DNA from: Zoogloea sp041904905
Lineage (GTDB): Bacteria; Pseudomonadota; Gammaproteobacteria; Burkholderiales; Rhodocyclaceae
Assembly (NCBI RefSeq): GCF_041904905.1
Contig: NZ_JAYRMI010000027.1
Span: forward strand, 1 to 46,660
Direction of reading: 5' to 3'
DNA length: 46,660 nt
The position numbers and the translations under genes are program-made. The notes below the pieces were generated by a model. It saw only the letters and a list, made by a program, of their open reading frames with translations. It had not been told where the DNA came from and made no database searches. Each line of letters starts with the position of its first letter. Position 1 is the stretch's first letter. Shown here in pieces: positions 32,935 through 41,200 of the stretch.

Positions 32935-35817
32935 ATGACGTCCGATCCAGGCCGGGAACCGATGCTCGACGCCCCCGCCACGCCAGCCGCCGCCCCGCCC
33001 ACCGCCACTGCGGCCGGGCGGCTGCTGCCGCACGCCCCCCCGGCGCTGCTCGCGACACTCTACGCCGCGGCCGCCACCGCGCTCGTGCTGCTCGCAGAGC
33101 GCCTGCTGCCCGGCCACGCCACCCCGATCCTGATCGGCGCCACCGCCATCCTGCTGTTCTTCCTGCGCGCCCCGGCCAAGGCGGTCGCGGCGCCCGCCCT
33201 CGCCCAGCCCCTGCTCAGCGACGTCCAGCCCGCAGAGTTCGGCGCCGGCCCGCTGCCCGTCGATCCGCCCGCCCTCTTCCGCGAGGCGCTGTCCGATATC
33301 CAGCACGTGCTCTACCGCTTCAACCCCACCCACGAGTGCTACGACTACATCTCGGATTGCGCCGAAGCCTGGCTGGGCACCACCACCGACCTGCTGTGCG
33401 CCCCCGGCGGCTGGCATCACTTCGCCCGCCGCATCCCCACCGACGATCTGGGCCGGGCCTGGGCGCGGATCAACGAGGCGCTGGCCAGCCCCGGCACCGC
33501 CCCGGTAGGCATCACCCTCGAATACCGTCTCGAACCCACCACCGGCAACGCCCTGTGGATCCGCGACAACATGACCCTCCTGCGCAACCCCGACGGCAGC
33601 CTCAAGGCCATCGTCGGCAGCGCCATCGACCACACCGCCGAGCGGGTCGCCCGCGACTACCTGCAGGTGATGCTGCGCAGCATCGGCGAGGGGGTGATCG
33701 CCACCGACCCGCAAGCGCGGATCGTCCTGATGAACCCGGTGGCCGAAACGCTCACCGGCTGGACCGAAGAGCAGGCCCGGGGCGAAGCCCTCGCCAGCGT
33801 CTTCCGCACCGAAGACAGCACCGACGGCCAGACGGTGCTCATCGACCGCCTGGGCCAGCGCCGGCCCATCGCCCGGGGCACGCCGCCCGACGCCGGCCAC
33901 GCCCGCCTGGGCAAGGTGCTGGTGTTCCGCGACTGCCTGCCCGAGCTGCAGGCCCACTACCGGGCGCTGGTGGAGAACGCCCCGGTCGGCATCTTCCACT
34001 ACGGCAGCGATCTCAAGATCCGCTACTGCAACAACCGGCTCGCCGACATCCTGCACTCGTCGCCCGCCCAGCTTCAGGGCGTCGACCTCCACGGCCTGGG
34101 CGACGAAGCCATCCTGTCGATGCTGCAGCGGGCCCTCACGGGCGAGCCCGGCAGCTACGACGGCCCCTTCGTCTCGCCCCTCTCGACCGACGTCCACATC
34201 CTGTCGATCCGGGTCGCGCCCGAGTTCGACGCCACCGGCCGGGTGGTCCTGGGCGGCGTCGGCATCGTCGAGGATCGCACCGCCCACCTCGAAGCCGAAG
34301 CCCAGCTGCGCGACACCAAGGAGCGCTACGTGCTCGCCCAGCGCGGCACCAACGAGGGCCTGTGGGATTGGGATCCGACCACCCGCCACCTCTACCTGTC
34401 GTCGCGGCTGCTGTCGCTGCTCGGGCTCAAGAGCGACACCCTGCGCACCACCGGCGAGGAATGGCTCAAGCTCATACACCCCGACGACCGCGCCCGCTAC
34501 CGGGCCGACGTGGTCGCCCACCTGCGGGGCGAGACCGACCACTTCGAATCCGAATACCGGCTCGCCGACAAGGACGGCAAGTTCCACTGGGTGCTCGCCC
34601 GCGGCCTCGCCCACCGCAACCAGGAAGGCCGCGCGGTGCGCATCGTCGGCTCCATCGGCGACATCACCGCCCGCAAGCTGGCCGAAGAGCAGCTCAAGGC
34701 CGAGCGCGACTTCTCCCGCGGCCTCATCGACAGCCTGCCGGCTCCCTTCTTCCTGTTCGACCAACAGGGCCGGCTGGTGCTGTGGAACCGCTTCGTCTCC
34801 GAGCTAACCGGCCTGCCCGACGCGCAGCTCCAGAACGCCGAAGCCGAAAGCCTGGTCATCCCCGAGCAGGAGCCGGTGATGGCCCACCGGATCGAATCCG
34901 CCCTGCTCTCCGGCGAGGCATCGGCCGAAGTCATGCTGCGCCGCGCAGACCGCGAGCCGGTGCCCTTCCTGGTGGTGGGCCGCCGGGTCATCCTGGACGG
35001 CAAGCCGCACATCGTCGGGGTGGGCACCGACCTCACCGAACGCAAGTTCGCCGAGCGGGCCATCAAGCGCCTCAACACCGAACTCGAACGCCGGGTGGCC
35101 GAGCGCACGTCCCAGCTCAGTGCCGCCCTCAACGAGCTGGAATCCTTCAGCTACTCCGTCTCTCACGACCTGCGGGCCCCGCTACGCGCCATCGAAGGCT
35201 ACAGCGCCATCCTCGGCTCCGACTACGGCGACAAGCTCGACGAAGAGGCCAAGGAGCTGCTGCGCCGGGTCCGCGCCGCGGTCCATCGGATGGGCCAGCT
35301 CATCGACGATCTGCTCACCCTGTCGCGGGTCAGCCGGAAAGAACTCGAACGCCGCCCGGTCGATCTCACCCAGCTCGCCCAGGTCATCTGCGAAGAGCTT
35401 CGCCAGCAGGAGCCCAACCGCGAGGTGCTCATCGACATCGCCCCCAGCCTGCAGGTCGAAGGCGACCCCAGCCTGATGCGCACCGTGCTCGAAAACCTGC
35501 TGGGCAACGCCTGGAAATTCACCGGGCGGGTCGAGCACCCGGAGATCCGCTTCGAGGCCACGCAGCACGAGGGCGTCGAAGCCTTCGTGGTGCGCGACAA
35601 CGGGGCGGGCTTCGACATGCGCTACCGGGAAAACCTCTTCCGCCCCTTCCAGCGCCTGCACTCCGACCGGGAATTCCCCGGCACCGGCATCGGGCTGGCC
35701 ACCGTCGCCCGCATCGTTCGCCGCCACGGGGGCGAGGTGTGGGCCGAAGGCGAAGTCGGCCACGGCGCCTCGCTCTACTTCAGCATCGGCCAGACGCCCC
35801 TGCTCGGCGGCAACTGA
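32935..35817 (+). CDS. Five-PAS membrane sensor histidine kinase
   Basis: A 960-residue kinase. Two hydrophobic segments (about 36-80: LLATLYAAAATALVLLAE and PILIGATAILLFFLRA) anchor it with almost no periplasmic loop. Then come about five PAS or PAS-PAC units over residues 115-715 (for example SIGEGVIATDPQARIVLMN and NAPVGIFHYGSDL). A short coiled coil leads to HisKA with phospho-acceptor His744 (SYSVSHDLRAPLRAIEGY), and HATPase_c follows (NLLGNAWKFT, DNGAGFDM, GTGIGLATVARIVRRHGG). The kinase core resembles the phytochrome-type group. AGGA precedes the ATG. No response regulator gene is adjacent, so it is an orphan. It most likely senses an intracellular cue. Confidence 0.93.
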   Translation: MTSDPGREPMLDAPATPAAAPPTATAAGRLLPHAPPALLATLYAAAATALVLLAERLLPGHATPILIGATAILLFFLRAPAKAVAAPALAQPLLSDVQPAEFGAGPLPVDPPALFREALSDIQHVLYRFNPTHECYDYISDCAEAWLGTTTDLLCAPGGWHHFARRIPTDDLGRAWARINEALASPGTAPVGITLEYRLEPTTGNALWIRDNMTLLRNPDGSLKAIVGSAIDHTAERVARDYLQVMLRSIGEGVIATDPQARIVLMNPVAETLTGWTEEQARGEALASVFRTEDSTDGQTVLIDRLGQRRPIARGTPPDAGHARLGKVLVFRDCLPELQAHYRALVENAPVGIFHYGSDLKIRYCNNRLADILHSSPAQLQGVDLHGLGDEAILSMLQRALTGEPGSYDGPFVSPLSTDVHILSIRVAPEFDATGRVVLGGVGIVEDRTAHLEAEAQLRDTKERYVLAQRGTNEGLWDWDPTTRHLYLSSRLLSLLGLKSDTLRTTGEEWLKLIHPDDRARYRADVVAHLRGETDHFESEYRLADKDGKFHWVLARGLAHRNQEGRAVRIVGSIGDITARKLAEEQLKAERDFSRGLIDSLPAPFFLFDQQGRLVLWNRFVSELTGLPDAQLQNAEAESLVIPEQEPVMAHRIESALLSGEASAEVMLRRADREPVPFLVVGRRVILDGKPHIVGVGTDLTERKFAERAIKRLNTELERRVAERTSQLSAALNELESFSYSVSHDLRAPLRAIEGYSAILGSDYGDKLDEEAKELLRRVRAAVHRMGQLIDDLLTLSRVSRKELERRPVDLTQLAQVICEELRQQEPNREVLIDIAPSLQVEGDPSLMRTVLENLLGNAWKFTGRVEHPEIRFEATQHEGVEAFVVRDNGAGFDMRYRENLFRPFQRLHSDREFPGTGIGLATVARIVRRHGGEVWAEGEVGHGASLYFSIGQTPLLGGN

Positions 35818-35839
35818 CACCACCCGACGGGCGCGCCGC

Positions 35840-36337
35840 CTACAGCAGCACGGGGCGGTCGGGCAGCTCGTTGGGGTTGTCGGGCGCGGCCGGGAACGGC
35901 CCGGCAAGCAGATCGCCCACTGCACGCACGGCAGCCACCGCGCCCTCGCCAAAGCGCCCGTCGCGGAAAGCCGCCTCCATCTGCCGGCACACCGCATCCC
36001 AATCGGCCTGAGGCACCCGCCGGGCGATTCCCCGGTCGGCCACGATCTCCACCCGCCGGTCGAGCCACTGGACGTAAATCAGAACGCCGGTGTTCTCCTC
36101 GGTGTCCCACACCCCCAGCCGGGCAAACACCGCCACGGCCCGCTCCCGGGCGGAGGTGTCGCGCAGTAGGTCGGGCAGTTCCAGCCCCGCCTCGACCGCA
36201 AACCGGATCTCGCCCCGATGGCGGGCCTCCGACGCCTTGACTGCCGCGTCGATGTCGGCCATCGCCGCCCGGCTGAAGGTGCGCCCGAGCACCCACGACG
36301 GGGTGAAGAGATGGCGAAGCAAACGTCCGATCCGCAT
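35840..36337 (-). CDS. TPM-domain protein lacking a signal peptide
   Basis: A 165-residue protein with a TPM-type domain (HRGEIRFAVEAGLELPDLL, VWDTEENTGVLIYVQWLDRR, then VEIVADRGIARRV). Unlike the neighbouring TPM protein it has no signal peptide or Gly-rich tail, so the domain would stay in the cytosol unless membrane-associated. The ATG at 36337 overlaps the stop of that neighbour (TGATG) and has a GGGGAG ribosome-binding site. Third gene of a lemA-TPM-TPM operon, an arrangement seen in many proteobacteria. Function unknown. Confidence 0.9.
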   Translation of the reverse strand: MRIGRLLRHLFTPSWVLGRTFSRAAMADIDAAVKASEARHRGEIRFAVEAGLELPDLLRDTSARERAVAVFARLGVWDTEENTGVLIYVQWLDRRVEIVADRGIARRVPQADWDAVCRQMEAAFRDGRFGEGAVAAVRAVGDLLAGPFPAAPDNPNELPDRPVLL

Positions 36338-37215
36338 CACCAGCTCCCCGACGAACCGCCGCCGCCAAACCCGCCGCCACCGCCGGACCAACCGCCGCCG
36401 CCCCGACCGCCGCCAAAGCCGCCGCCGAAACCGCCGCCACCGATCCACGGGCCGCCGCTGCGCCCGCCGCCGCTGCCGCTCGCCAGCGCGAAGACCAGCG
36501 CCAGCACCCCGCCCACCACACCGACCAGCACCACACCGGTCAGCGCCCACGCACCGAAGCCAACCGCGCCGGCCGCCAGGCTCGACCCCACCAGCCGGCC
36601 GAAGATCGCCTTGAGCACGCCGCCCAGCACGATGGTGAAGATGATCCCGAGCACCAGCAGCTCCTCCAGCCCGATCTGCCGATCGCCGCCACCGTCCGGG
36701 CGGGCGGCAGGCGCCGGCAGCACCTCACCCTCGATGCGCGCCACCAGAGCAGCCACCCCGGCCTCGATACCGCCCGGAAAATCCCCCGCCTTGAAACGAG
36801 GCGCCACCGTATCGGCCACAATCTGCCGGGCCACGGCATCGGGCACCGAGCCCTCCAGCCCGTAGCCCACCTCGATGCGCATCCGCCGGTCGTCCCGGGC
36901 GATCAGGAAAAGCAGGCCGTCGTCCGCGCCCTTGCGGCCCAGCCGCCACGCCTCGGCCACCCGCAGGGCGTAGGCCTCGACGGGCTCCGGCTGGGTGGTG
37001 CGGACGATCAGCACCGCCAGCTGGACGCCCTTATCCCGTTCCAGCTGTACGAGCCGGGCCTCCAGCGCCTGACGCCGATCCTCGGGCAGCAGGCCGACGG
37101 TGTCGGTGACGTGGGCGCGGAGCGCCGGGACTGGCTGCAACTCCTGAGCAAAGGCCAGCCCGAAAAGCCCGAGCCACAGCCCGACCAGCAGTCCGATCAC
37201 GCGCGCCGGCGCCAC
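36337..37215 (-). CDS. Secreted/membrane TPM-domain protein (YgcG-like) with Gly-rich tail
   Basis: A 292-residue protein with a signal peptide (VIGLLVGLWLGLFGLAFA). A periplasmic TPM domain follows (HVTDTVGLLPEDRRQALEARL, VAEAWRLGRKGADDGLLFLI, MRIEVGYGLEGSVPDAVA). Next are transmembrane helices around residues 185-250, then a Gly/Ser/Trp-rich tail of about 40 residues ending GGGGSSGSW. TPM domains are proposed to work in membrane protein or photosystem maintenance. It starts at GTG 37215, 22 bases after the lemA stop. Confidence 0.92.
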   Translation of the reverse strand: MAPARVIGLLVGLWLGLFGLAFAQELQPVPALRAHVTDTVGLLPEDRRQALEARLVQLERDKGVQLAVLIVRTTQPEPVEAYALRVAEAWRLGRKGADDGLLFLIARDDRRMRIEVGYGLEGSVPDAVARQIVADTVAPRFKAGDFPGGIEAGVAALVARIEGEVLPAPAARPDGGGDRQIGLEELLVLGIIFTIVLGGVLKAIFGRLVGSSLAAGAVGFGAWALTGVVLVGVVGGVLALVFALASGSGGGRSGGPWIGGGGFGGGFGGGRGGGGWSGGGGGFGGGGSSGSW

Positions 37216-37237
37216 GGCGGAATGCGCCTTGCCGGGC

Positions 37238-37855
37238 TTACTGAGCCGGCTTGGCCGGCACCGTGGGCGCGCCGAAATTCACCTTGGGCGCCTCGCTGAT
37301 GGCCGCCTCGTTCTCCACCGAGAAGTTGGCCTTCGGCTTGGCGCCAACCACCATCGCGGTGAGGTTGTTGGGGAAGGTGCGCACCGTCACGTTGTACTCC
37401 TGCACCGCCTTGATGTAGCGGTTGCGGGCCACGGTGATCCGGTTCTCGGTGCCCTCGAGCTGTGCCTGCAGATCGCGGAAGCTGGCGTCGGCCTTCAGGT
37501 TGGGATAATTCTCGGCCACCACCAGCAGGCGCGACAGCGCGCCCGAGAGTTCGCCCTGGGCCTTCTGGAACTTCGCCATGGCCTCGGGATCGTTCACCAG
37601 CTCCGGCGTCACCTTCATGCCGGCCACGTTGGCGCGGGCCTCGGTCACCCGGGTGAGCACGTCCTTCTCGTGGGCGGCATAGCCCTGCACCACCTGAACC
37701 AGATTCGGAATCAGGTCGGCCCGGCGCTTGTACTGATTGAGCACCTCCGACCAGGACGCGCCGACCTGCTCGTCGTCGATCTGGATCTGGTTGTAGCCAC
37801 AGCCCGACAGGAGCAGCAGCGAGAGGATCATCGACAGGAAGAGCTTGATGCGCAT
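37238..37855 (-). CDS. lemA: LemA family lipoprotein
   Basis: A 205-residue LemA protein. A lipoprotein signal ends at Cys19 (LLLLSGC). The family helices carry WSEVLNQYKRRADLIPNLVQVVQGYA, AARANV-like ARANVAGMKV, and RNRYIKAVQEYNVTVRTFPNN. LemA proteins form helical bundles on the outer face of the membrane; the role is poorly known, but they co-occur with TPM proteins as here. GAGGAC precedes the ATG. The mRNA leader contains a possible terminator hairpin. Confidence 0.95.
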   Translation of the reverse strand: MRIKLFLSMILSLLLLSGCGYNQIQIDDEQVGASWSEVLNQYKRRADLIPNLVQVVQGYAAHEKDVLTRVTEARANVAGMKVTPELVNDPEAMAKFQKAQGELSGALSRLLVVAENYPNLKADASFRDLQAQLEGTENRITVARNRYIKAVQEYNVTVRTFPNNLTAMVVGAKPKANFSVENEAAISEAPKVNFGAPTVPAKPAQ

Positions 37856-37874
37856 GGTGTGTCCTCGTCTGGTG

Positions 37875-37898
37875 AAAAAACCGGGAACCGGCGCCCGG
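37875..37898 (-). terminator. Small GC hairpin with T6 between the glycosylase gene and lemA
   Basis: Read on the minus strand, CCGGG (37898-37894) pairs with CCCGG (37885-37881) around 8 bases and is followed directly by TTTTTT (37880-37875). A possible -10, TAGAAT, lies upstream at 37911-37906, so it could act either as the terminator of the tsaB-rimI-glycosylase unit or as an attenuator in the lemA leader. Confidence 0.5.
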
Positions 37899-37965
37899 GC
37901 CGGACATTCTAGCCGCCCGGGTCAGGCCCGAGCCGCCCCCCGTCGGGCGCCATCAAATCTTGCAA

Positions 37966-38781
37966 TCAGACCGCGTCGGCCTTGAGGCGTTTCATCGTGG
38001 CCCGGGCAAAGCACAGGTCTTCCCAGGCCTTGGCCTTGTCCGCCAGGTTGCGCAGCAGGTAGGCCGGGTGATAGGTGACCACCACCGGAATCTCGCCGTA
38101 GGCAAACAGCTTGCCCCGCGCCGCCGCAATGCGGACCTCCTGATTGAGCAGCGCCTGAGCCGCCGGACGCCCGAGGGCGACGATCAGCCGCGGCTGGATG
38201 AGGGCGATCTGGCGCGCGAGATACGGGAAGCAGGCGGCCAGCTCGTCGGTCTCCGGGGTGCGGTTGTTGGGCGGCCGGCACTTGACCGCATTCCCGATGT
38301 AAACGTCGCTGCCCCGCCGAAGGCCGATGCTCGCCAGCATGTTGTCGAGCAGGCGCCCGGCCTGGCCGACGAAGGGCTCGCCCCGCTCGTCCTCGTCGGC
38401 GCCCGGCCCTTCGCCCACGAAAAGCCAGTCCGCCTGCCGGTCGCCCACCCCGGGCACCGCCTGCTTGCGGCGCTTGCACAAGGCGCAGGCGTCGCAGGCC
38501 CGGATGCGCGCCTCCAGCTCCTCCCAGCCCAGCCCGGCGAGGTCGCCGGACGGGACGGGACGCGGGACAGGCGCCACCACAGGCGCCGCCGCCGAGGCGA
38601 CCGGAGGCGGCATGAAATCGGCCAGCGGCGCCGGCCGGGACGTCGGCACAGCAGGCGCCGGGGCAACCGGCTCGGGGGCGGGCACTTCGGCCGGCAGGTC
38701 GTCGACCGGCTCGGCCCCGCGCAGGCGCCACAGGGGCGCCAGCCCCATCTCCCGCAGGATCGCGTCGCGCCGACGGGTCAC
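37966..38781 (-). CDS. Family 4 uracil-DNA glycosylase (iron-sulfur type)
   Basis: A 271-residue uracil-DNA glycosylase. A variable Pro/Ala-rich N-terminal extension (about 25-80) precedes the catalytic domain. Iron-sulfur candidates include Cys96, Cys99 and Cys102 (CDACALCKRR). The catalytic GEGPGADEDERGEPFVG and the conserved VTYHPAYLLRN are present, with VKCRPPNNRTP between. It removes uracil from DNA in base excision repair. The GTG at 38781 overlaps the rimI stop (GTGA). Part of the tsaB-rimI-glycosylase operon. Confidence 0.94.
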   Translation of the reverse strand: MTRRRDAILREMGLAPLWRLRGAEPVDDLPAEVPAPEPVAPAPAVPTSRPAPLADFMPPPVASAAAPVVAPVPRPVPSGDLAGLGWEELEARIRACDACALCKRRKQAVPGVGDRQADWLFVGEGPGADEDERGEPFVGQAGRLLDNMLASIGLRRGSDVYIGNAVKCRPPNNRTPETDELAACFPYLARQIALIQPRLIVALGRPAAQALLNQEVRIAAARGKLFAYGEIPVVVTYHPAYLLRNLADKAKAWEDLCFARATMKRLKADAV

Positions 38782-39230
38782 AGGGGCAACCTCATCACCA
38801 GCGCATCCTCGCGGCCGCCCTGCGCCGGGTAGTAGCCCTTGCGCCGCCCGATGGTTTCAAACCCCGCGCCGGCGTACAAGGCCAGCGCCGGCGCGTTGGA
38901 CGGCCGCACTTCGAGAAAGAGCTGGGCTGCGCCGGCTTCACGGGCACGATCAGCCAGATGGGCCAGCAGCAGCCGGCCAAGCCCACCCCGCTGGCGCCCC
39001 GTCACCACGCTGATGTTGAGGATGTGGGCTTCGTCGAGCACCCGCATCAGCACCGCGTAGCCCACCGGCTCGGCGCCGTCGAACATCATCCAGCAGCCGT
39101 AGCCCGCGGCAAGGGAGTCGGAAAAGTTGCCCTCCGACCACGGGAACGGGTAAAGCTCCCGATCCTGGGCGGCCACCCAGGCCAGATCGGACGCCTGCAT
39201 CGGCGCGAAACGGAACGCCGCCACGCTCAC
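38778..39230 (-). CDS. rimI: RimI, ribosomal protein S18 alanine N-acetyltransferase
   Basis: A 150-residue GNAT acetyltransferase of the RimI type, which acetylates the N-terminal alanine of ribosomal protein S18. The N-terminal AQDRELYPFPWSEGNFSDSL, the acetyl-CoA loop VTGRQRGGLGRLLLAHL and the C-terminal LEVRPSNAPALALYAGAGFETIGRRKGYY are family hallmarks. The GTG at 39230 overlaps the tsaB stop (GTGA). The tsaB-rimI pairing is conserved in many bacteria. Confidence 0.96.
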   Translation of the reverse strand: MSVAAFRFAPMQASDLAWVAAQDRELYPFPWSEGNFSDSLAAGYGCWMMFDGAEPVGYAVLMRVLDEAHILNISVVTGRQRGGLGRLLLAHLADRAREAGAAQLFLEVRPSNAPALALYAGAGFETIGRRKGYYPAQGGREDALVMRLPL

Positions 39231-39925
39231 GCCTTGCCACCGCGGGCAAGCCGCTCGGCGGTGGTCATCGCCACTTTGTCGCGCACGTAAAGAGGCGCCG
39301 CCAGGGCTGCGTCGATGGTCTCGCCGCGCACGAAGCGCTGCGCCGCCAGCCGGGCCACGCTCGACGCCTGGGGCAGCGGCGAGGCGTCGAAGCCCTTCAG
39401 GCGCTCGCCAAGGGCGGGCACCAGGGTGTCGCCGTACGCCTTGAACGCCGACCCGAAGCCGAACCACTCGCCTTCCGCCGGCAGCCTCACGTCGGCGGGG
39501 GCCGCGCAGGCCGGTGCCAGCCGCTCGATCAGCGCACCGTCCCGGCGCTCATAGGCCGCAAAGTAAACTTCAGACATCCGCGCATCCACGGCGATGAAGA
39601 TCGCGCCGGACTCATCCGCGCACTGGCTCGCCAGCGCCTCCAGGGTGCCCACCGGAATCGCCGGCTTGTTCGCCCCCATCGCCAAACCCTGCACCACGCC
39701 GCAGGCCAGACGCAGACCAGTGAAGGCCCCCGGCCCGGCGCCATAGGCGATGGCGTCCAGATCGGCCAGCGCAACGCCAGCGTCGGCGAGCAGGCCGAGG
39801 ATCTCGGGAAGAAGGGTTTCTGAGTGGCCGGGGCGACCGGCAACCGACCGCTCGCCGATGCGTTCCCCTTCGAGCAGGGCGACGGAAGCGGTTTCGGTGG
39901 AGGTTTCGATGGCGAGGATTTTCAT
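39227..39925 (-). CDS. tsaB: TsaB, t6A tRNA modification protein
   Basis: A 232-residue TsaB, partner of TsaD and TsaE in making N6-threonylcarbamoyladenosine at tRNA position 37. It starts MKILAIETSTETASVALL, with GRPGHSETLLPEIL and AIAYGAGPGAFTGLRLACGVVQGLA following. As in other TsaB proteins it is a shortened ASKHA-fold scaffold. Adjacent genes are rimI and the uracil-DNA glycosylase, with overlapping ends. Confidence 0.97.
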   Translation of the reverse strand: MKILAIETSTETASVALLEGERIGERSVAGRPGHSETLLPEILGLLADAGVALADLDAIAYGAGPGAFTGLRLACGVVQGLAMGANKPAIPVGTLEALASQCADESGAIFIAVDARMSEVYFAAYERRDGALIERLAPACAAPADVRLPAEGEWFGFGSAFKAYGDTLVPALGERLKGFDASPLPQASSVARLAAQRFVRGETIDAALAAPLYVRDKVAMTTAERLARGGKA

Positions 39926-39972
39926 GGCCCGCGCATTCTACCGTTTCCGGCGCGGCGAGCCGCTTCCGGCGT

Positions 39973-40296
39973 TCAGTCTCGCCGACGCACCGGGCCATAC
40001 AGATCGCGTCCGGCCTCGTGCACGTCGTTGCGCAGTTGGCGACGCTCTTCAGATGACCAGCGCCGCGGGTTGCGGGCCTCCTCGGCCTCCGGTCGGCGCG
40101 GCGGATCGGTCGGGGCAAAACCCTGCGCGTCGCGCAACTGGCCTTGCCGGTCGTAGGGGCCCGCGTAGGAGCGCAGCCACGTCCCAGCCCGCTCGACGCC
40201 GTCGGCCGAGGCCGCTGCGGCGGCACCCAGACCCAGCGCGCCGGCCACCAGAAAGCCGAGCGCACGTCGTTTCGAGAATCTCATGAGACGTTCCAT
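39973..40296 (-). CDS. Small exported basic protein of unknown function
   Basis: A 107-residue protein with a signal peptide (GFLVAGALGLGAAAAASA). The mature part is hydrophilic and Arg-rich and ends RRWSSEERRQLRNDVHEAG followed by RDLYGPVRRRD. I know similar small secreted proteins from betaproteobacteria but no function. The ATG at 40296 has AGGA about 10 bases upstream; a second ATG at 40284 is also possible. It lies between tsaB (same strand) and the divergent ompR-envZ pair, with a 163-base shared upstream region. Confidence 0.72.
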   Translation of the reverse strand: MERLMRFSKRRALGFLVAGALGLGAAAAASADGVERAGTWLRSYAGPYDRQGQLRDAQGFAPTDPPRRPEAEEARNPRRWSSEERRQLRNDVHEAGRDLYGPVRRRD

Positions 40297-40459
40297 GGGG
40301 CTGAATCCTAACCTGACCGATTGGATTCTGGCAGCCCCTCCCCGGCATGGAACCCGCCTTTGTAAGGAGATGTTAGACCCCCGAAAACACTTACGTTTGC
40401 TTACCCGCCCCCATCCGCCCCGGTGGCGGCCGCGCGGGCGAGGCGCTACGATTCGGCCC

Positions 40460-41191
40460 ATGGAAAAAGAAAGCTACCGCATTCTGGTCGTCGACGACGA
40501 CCTCCGCCTGCGCGACCTGCTCAAGCGCTATCTCGGCGAACAGGGTTTCACCGTCAAGACGGTGAGCGACGCCGCCCAGATGGATCGCGCCCTGCTGCGC
40601 GAGCATTTCGACCTGATGGTCCTCGACCTGATGCTCCCGGGCGAGGACGGCCTGTCGATCTGCCGGCGCCTGCGCGGCACCAACAACCCGATCCCCATCG
40701 TGATGCTCACCGCCAAGGGCGACGACGTGGACCGCATCGTCGGCCTCGAGATGGGCGCCGACGACTACCTGCCCAAGCCCTTCAACCCCCGCGAGCTCGT
40801 CGCCCGCATCCACGCGGTGCTGCGCCGCCAGCCGCAGACCCCGCCAGGCGCCCCCGCCACCGAGGACGAAGACGTGCGCTTCGGCCAGATCGTGGTGCAG
40901 CTGGGCTCCCGGGTGCTGATCCGCAACGGCGAGGAGACCCTGCTCACCACCGGCGAATTCGCGCTGCTCAAGGTGCTGCTCCAGCACCCACGCCAGCCCC
41001 TGTCCCGCGACCGCCTGATGGAACTCGCCCGGGGCCGCGAATACGACGTCTTCGACCGCTCCATCGACGTCCAGATCTCCCGCCTACGCAAGCTCATCGA
41101 GGAAGACCCCGGCAAGCCCCGCTACATCCAGACGGTGTGGGGTTTCGGCTACGTCTTCGTGCCGGACGGCAACAAGCACACCGCCCAGTAA
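40460..41191 (+). CDS. ompR: OmpR-type response regulator
   Basis: A 243-residue response regulator. The receiver domain has the acidic pocket Asp12-Asp13, phospho-acceptor Asp56 (LMVLDLMLPGEDGL), Thr84 (VMLTAKGDD) and Lys106 (YLPKPFNP). The winged-helix DNA-binding domain covers about 140-235 (LLTTGEFALLKVLLQHP, then RSIDVQISRLRKLIEEDP and RYIQTVWGFGYVF). It pairs with the kinase 9 bases downstream and probably controls porin or osmotic-stress genes as in other proteobacteria. Confidence 0.96.
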   Translation: MEKESYRILVVDDDLRLRDLLKRYLGEQGFTVKTVSDAAQMDRALLREHFDLMVLDLMLPGEDGLSICRRLRGTNNPIPIVMLTAKGDDVDRIVGLEMGADDYLPKPFNPRELVARIHAVLRRQPQTPPGAPATEDEDVRFGQIVVQLGSRVLIRNGEETLLTTGEFALLKVLLQHPRQPLSRDRLMELARGREYDVFDRSIDVQISRLRKLIEEDPGKPRYIQTVWGFGYVFVPDGNKHTAQ

Positions 41192-41200
41192 CGCCGGTCC

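Noticed and set aside
37966..40296. Type II toxin-antitoxin pair suspected from small overlapping genes
   Set aside because: The overlapping genes are clearly tsaB, rimI and uracil-DNA glycosylase, and the small one has a signal peptide.
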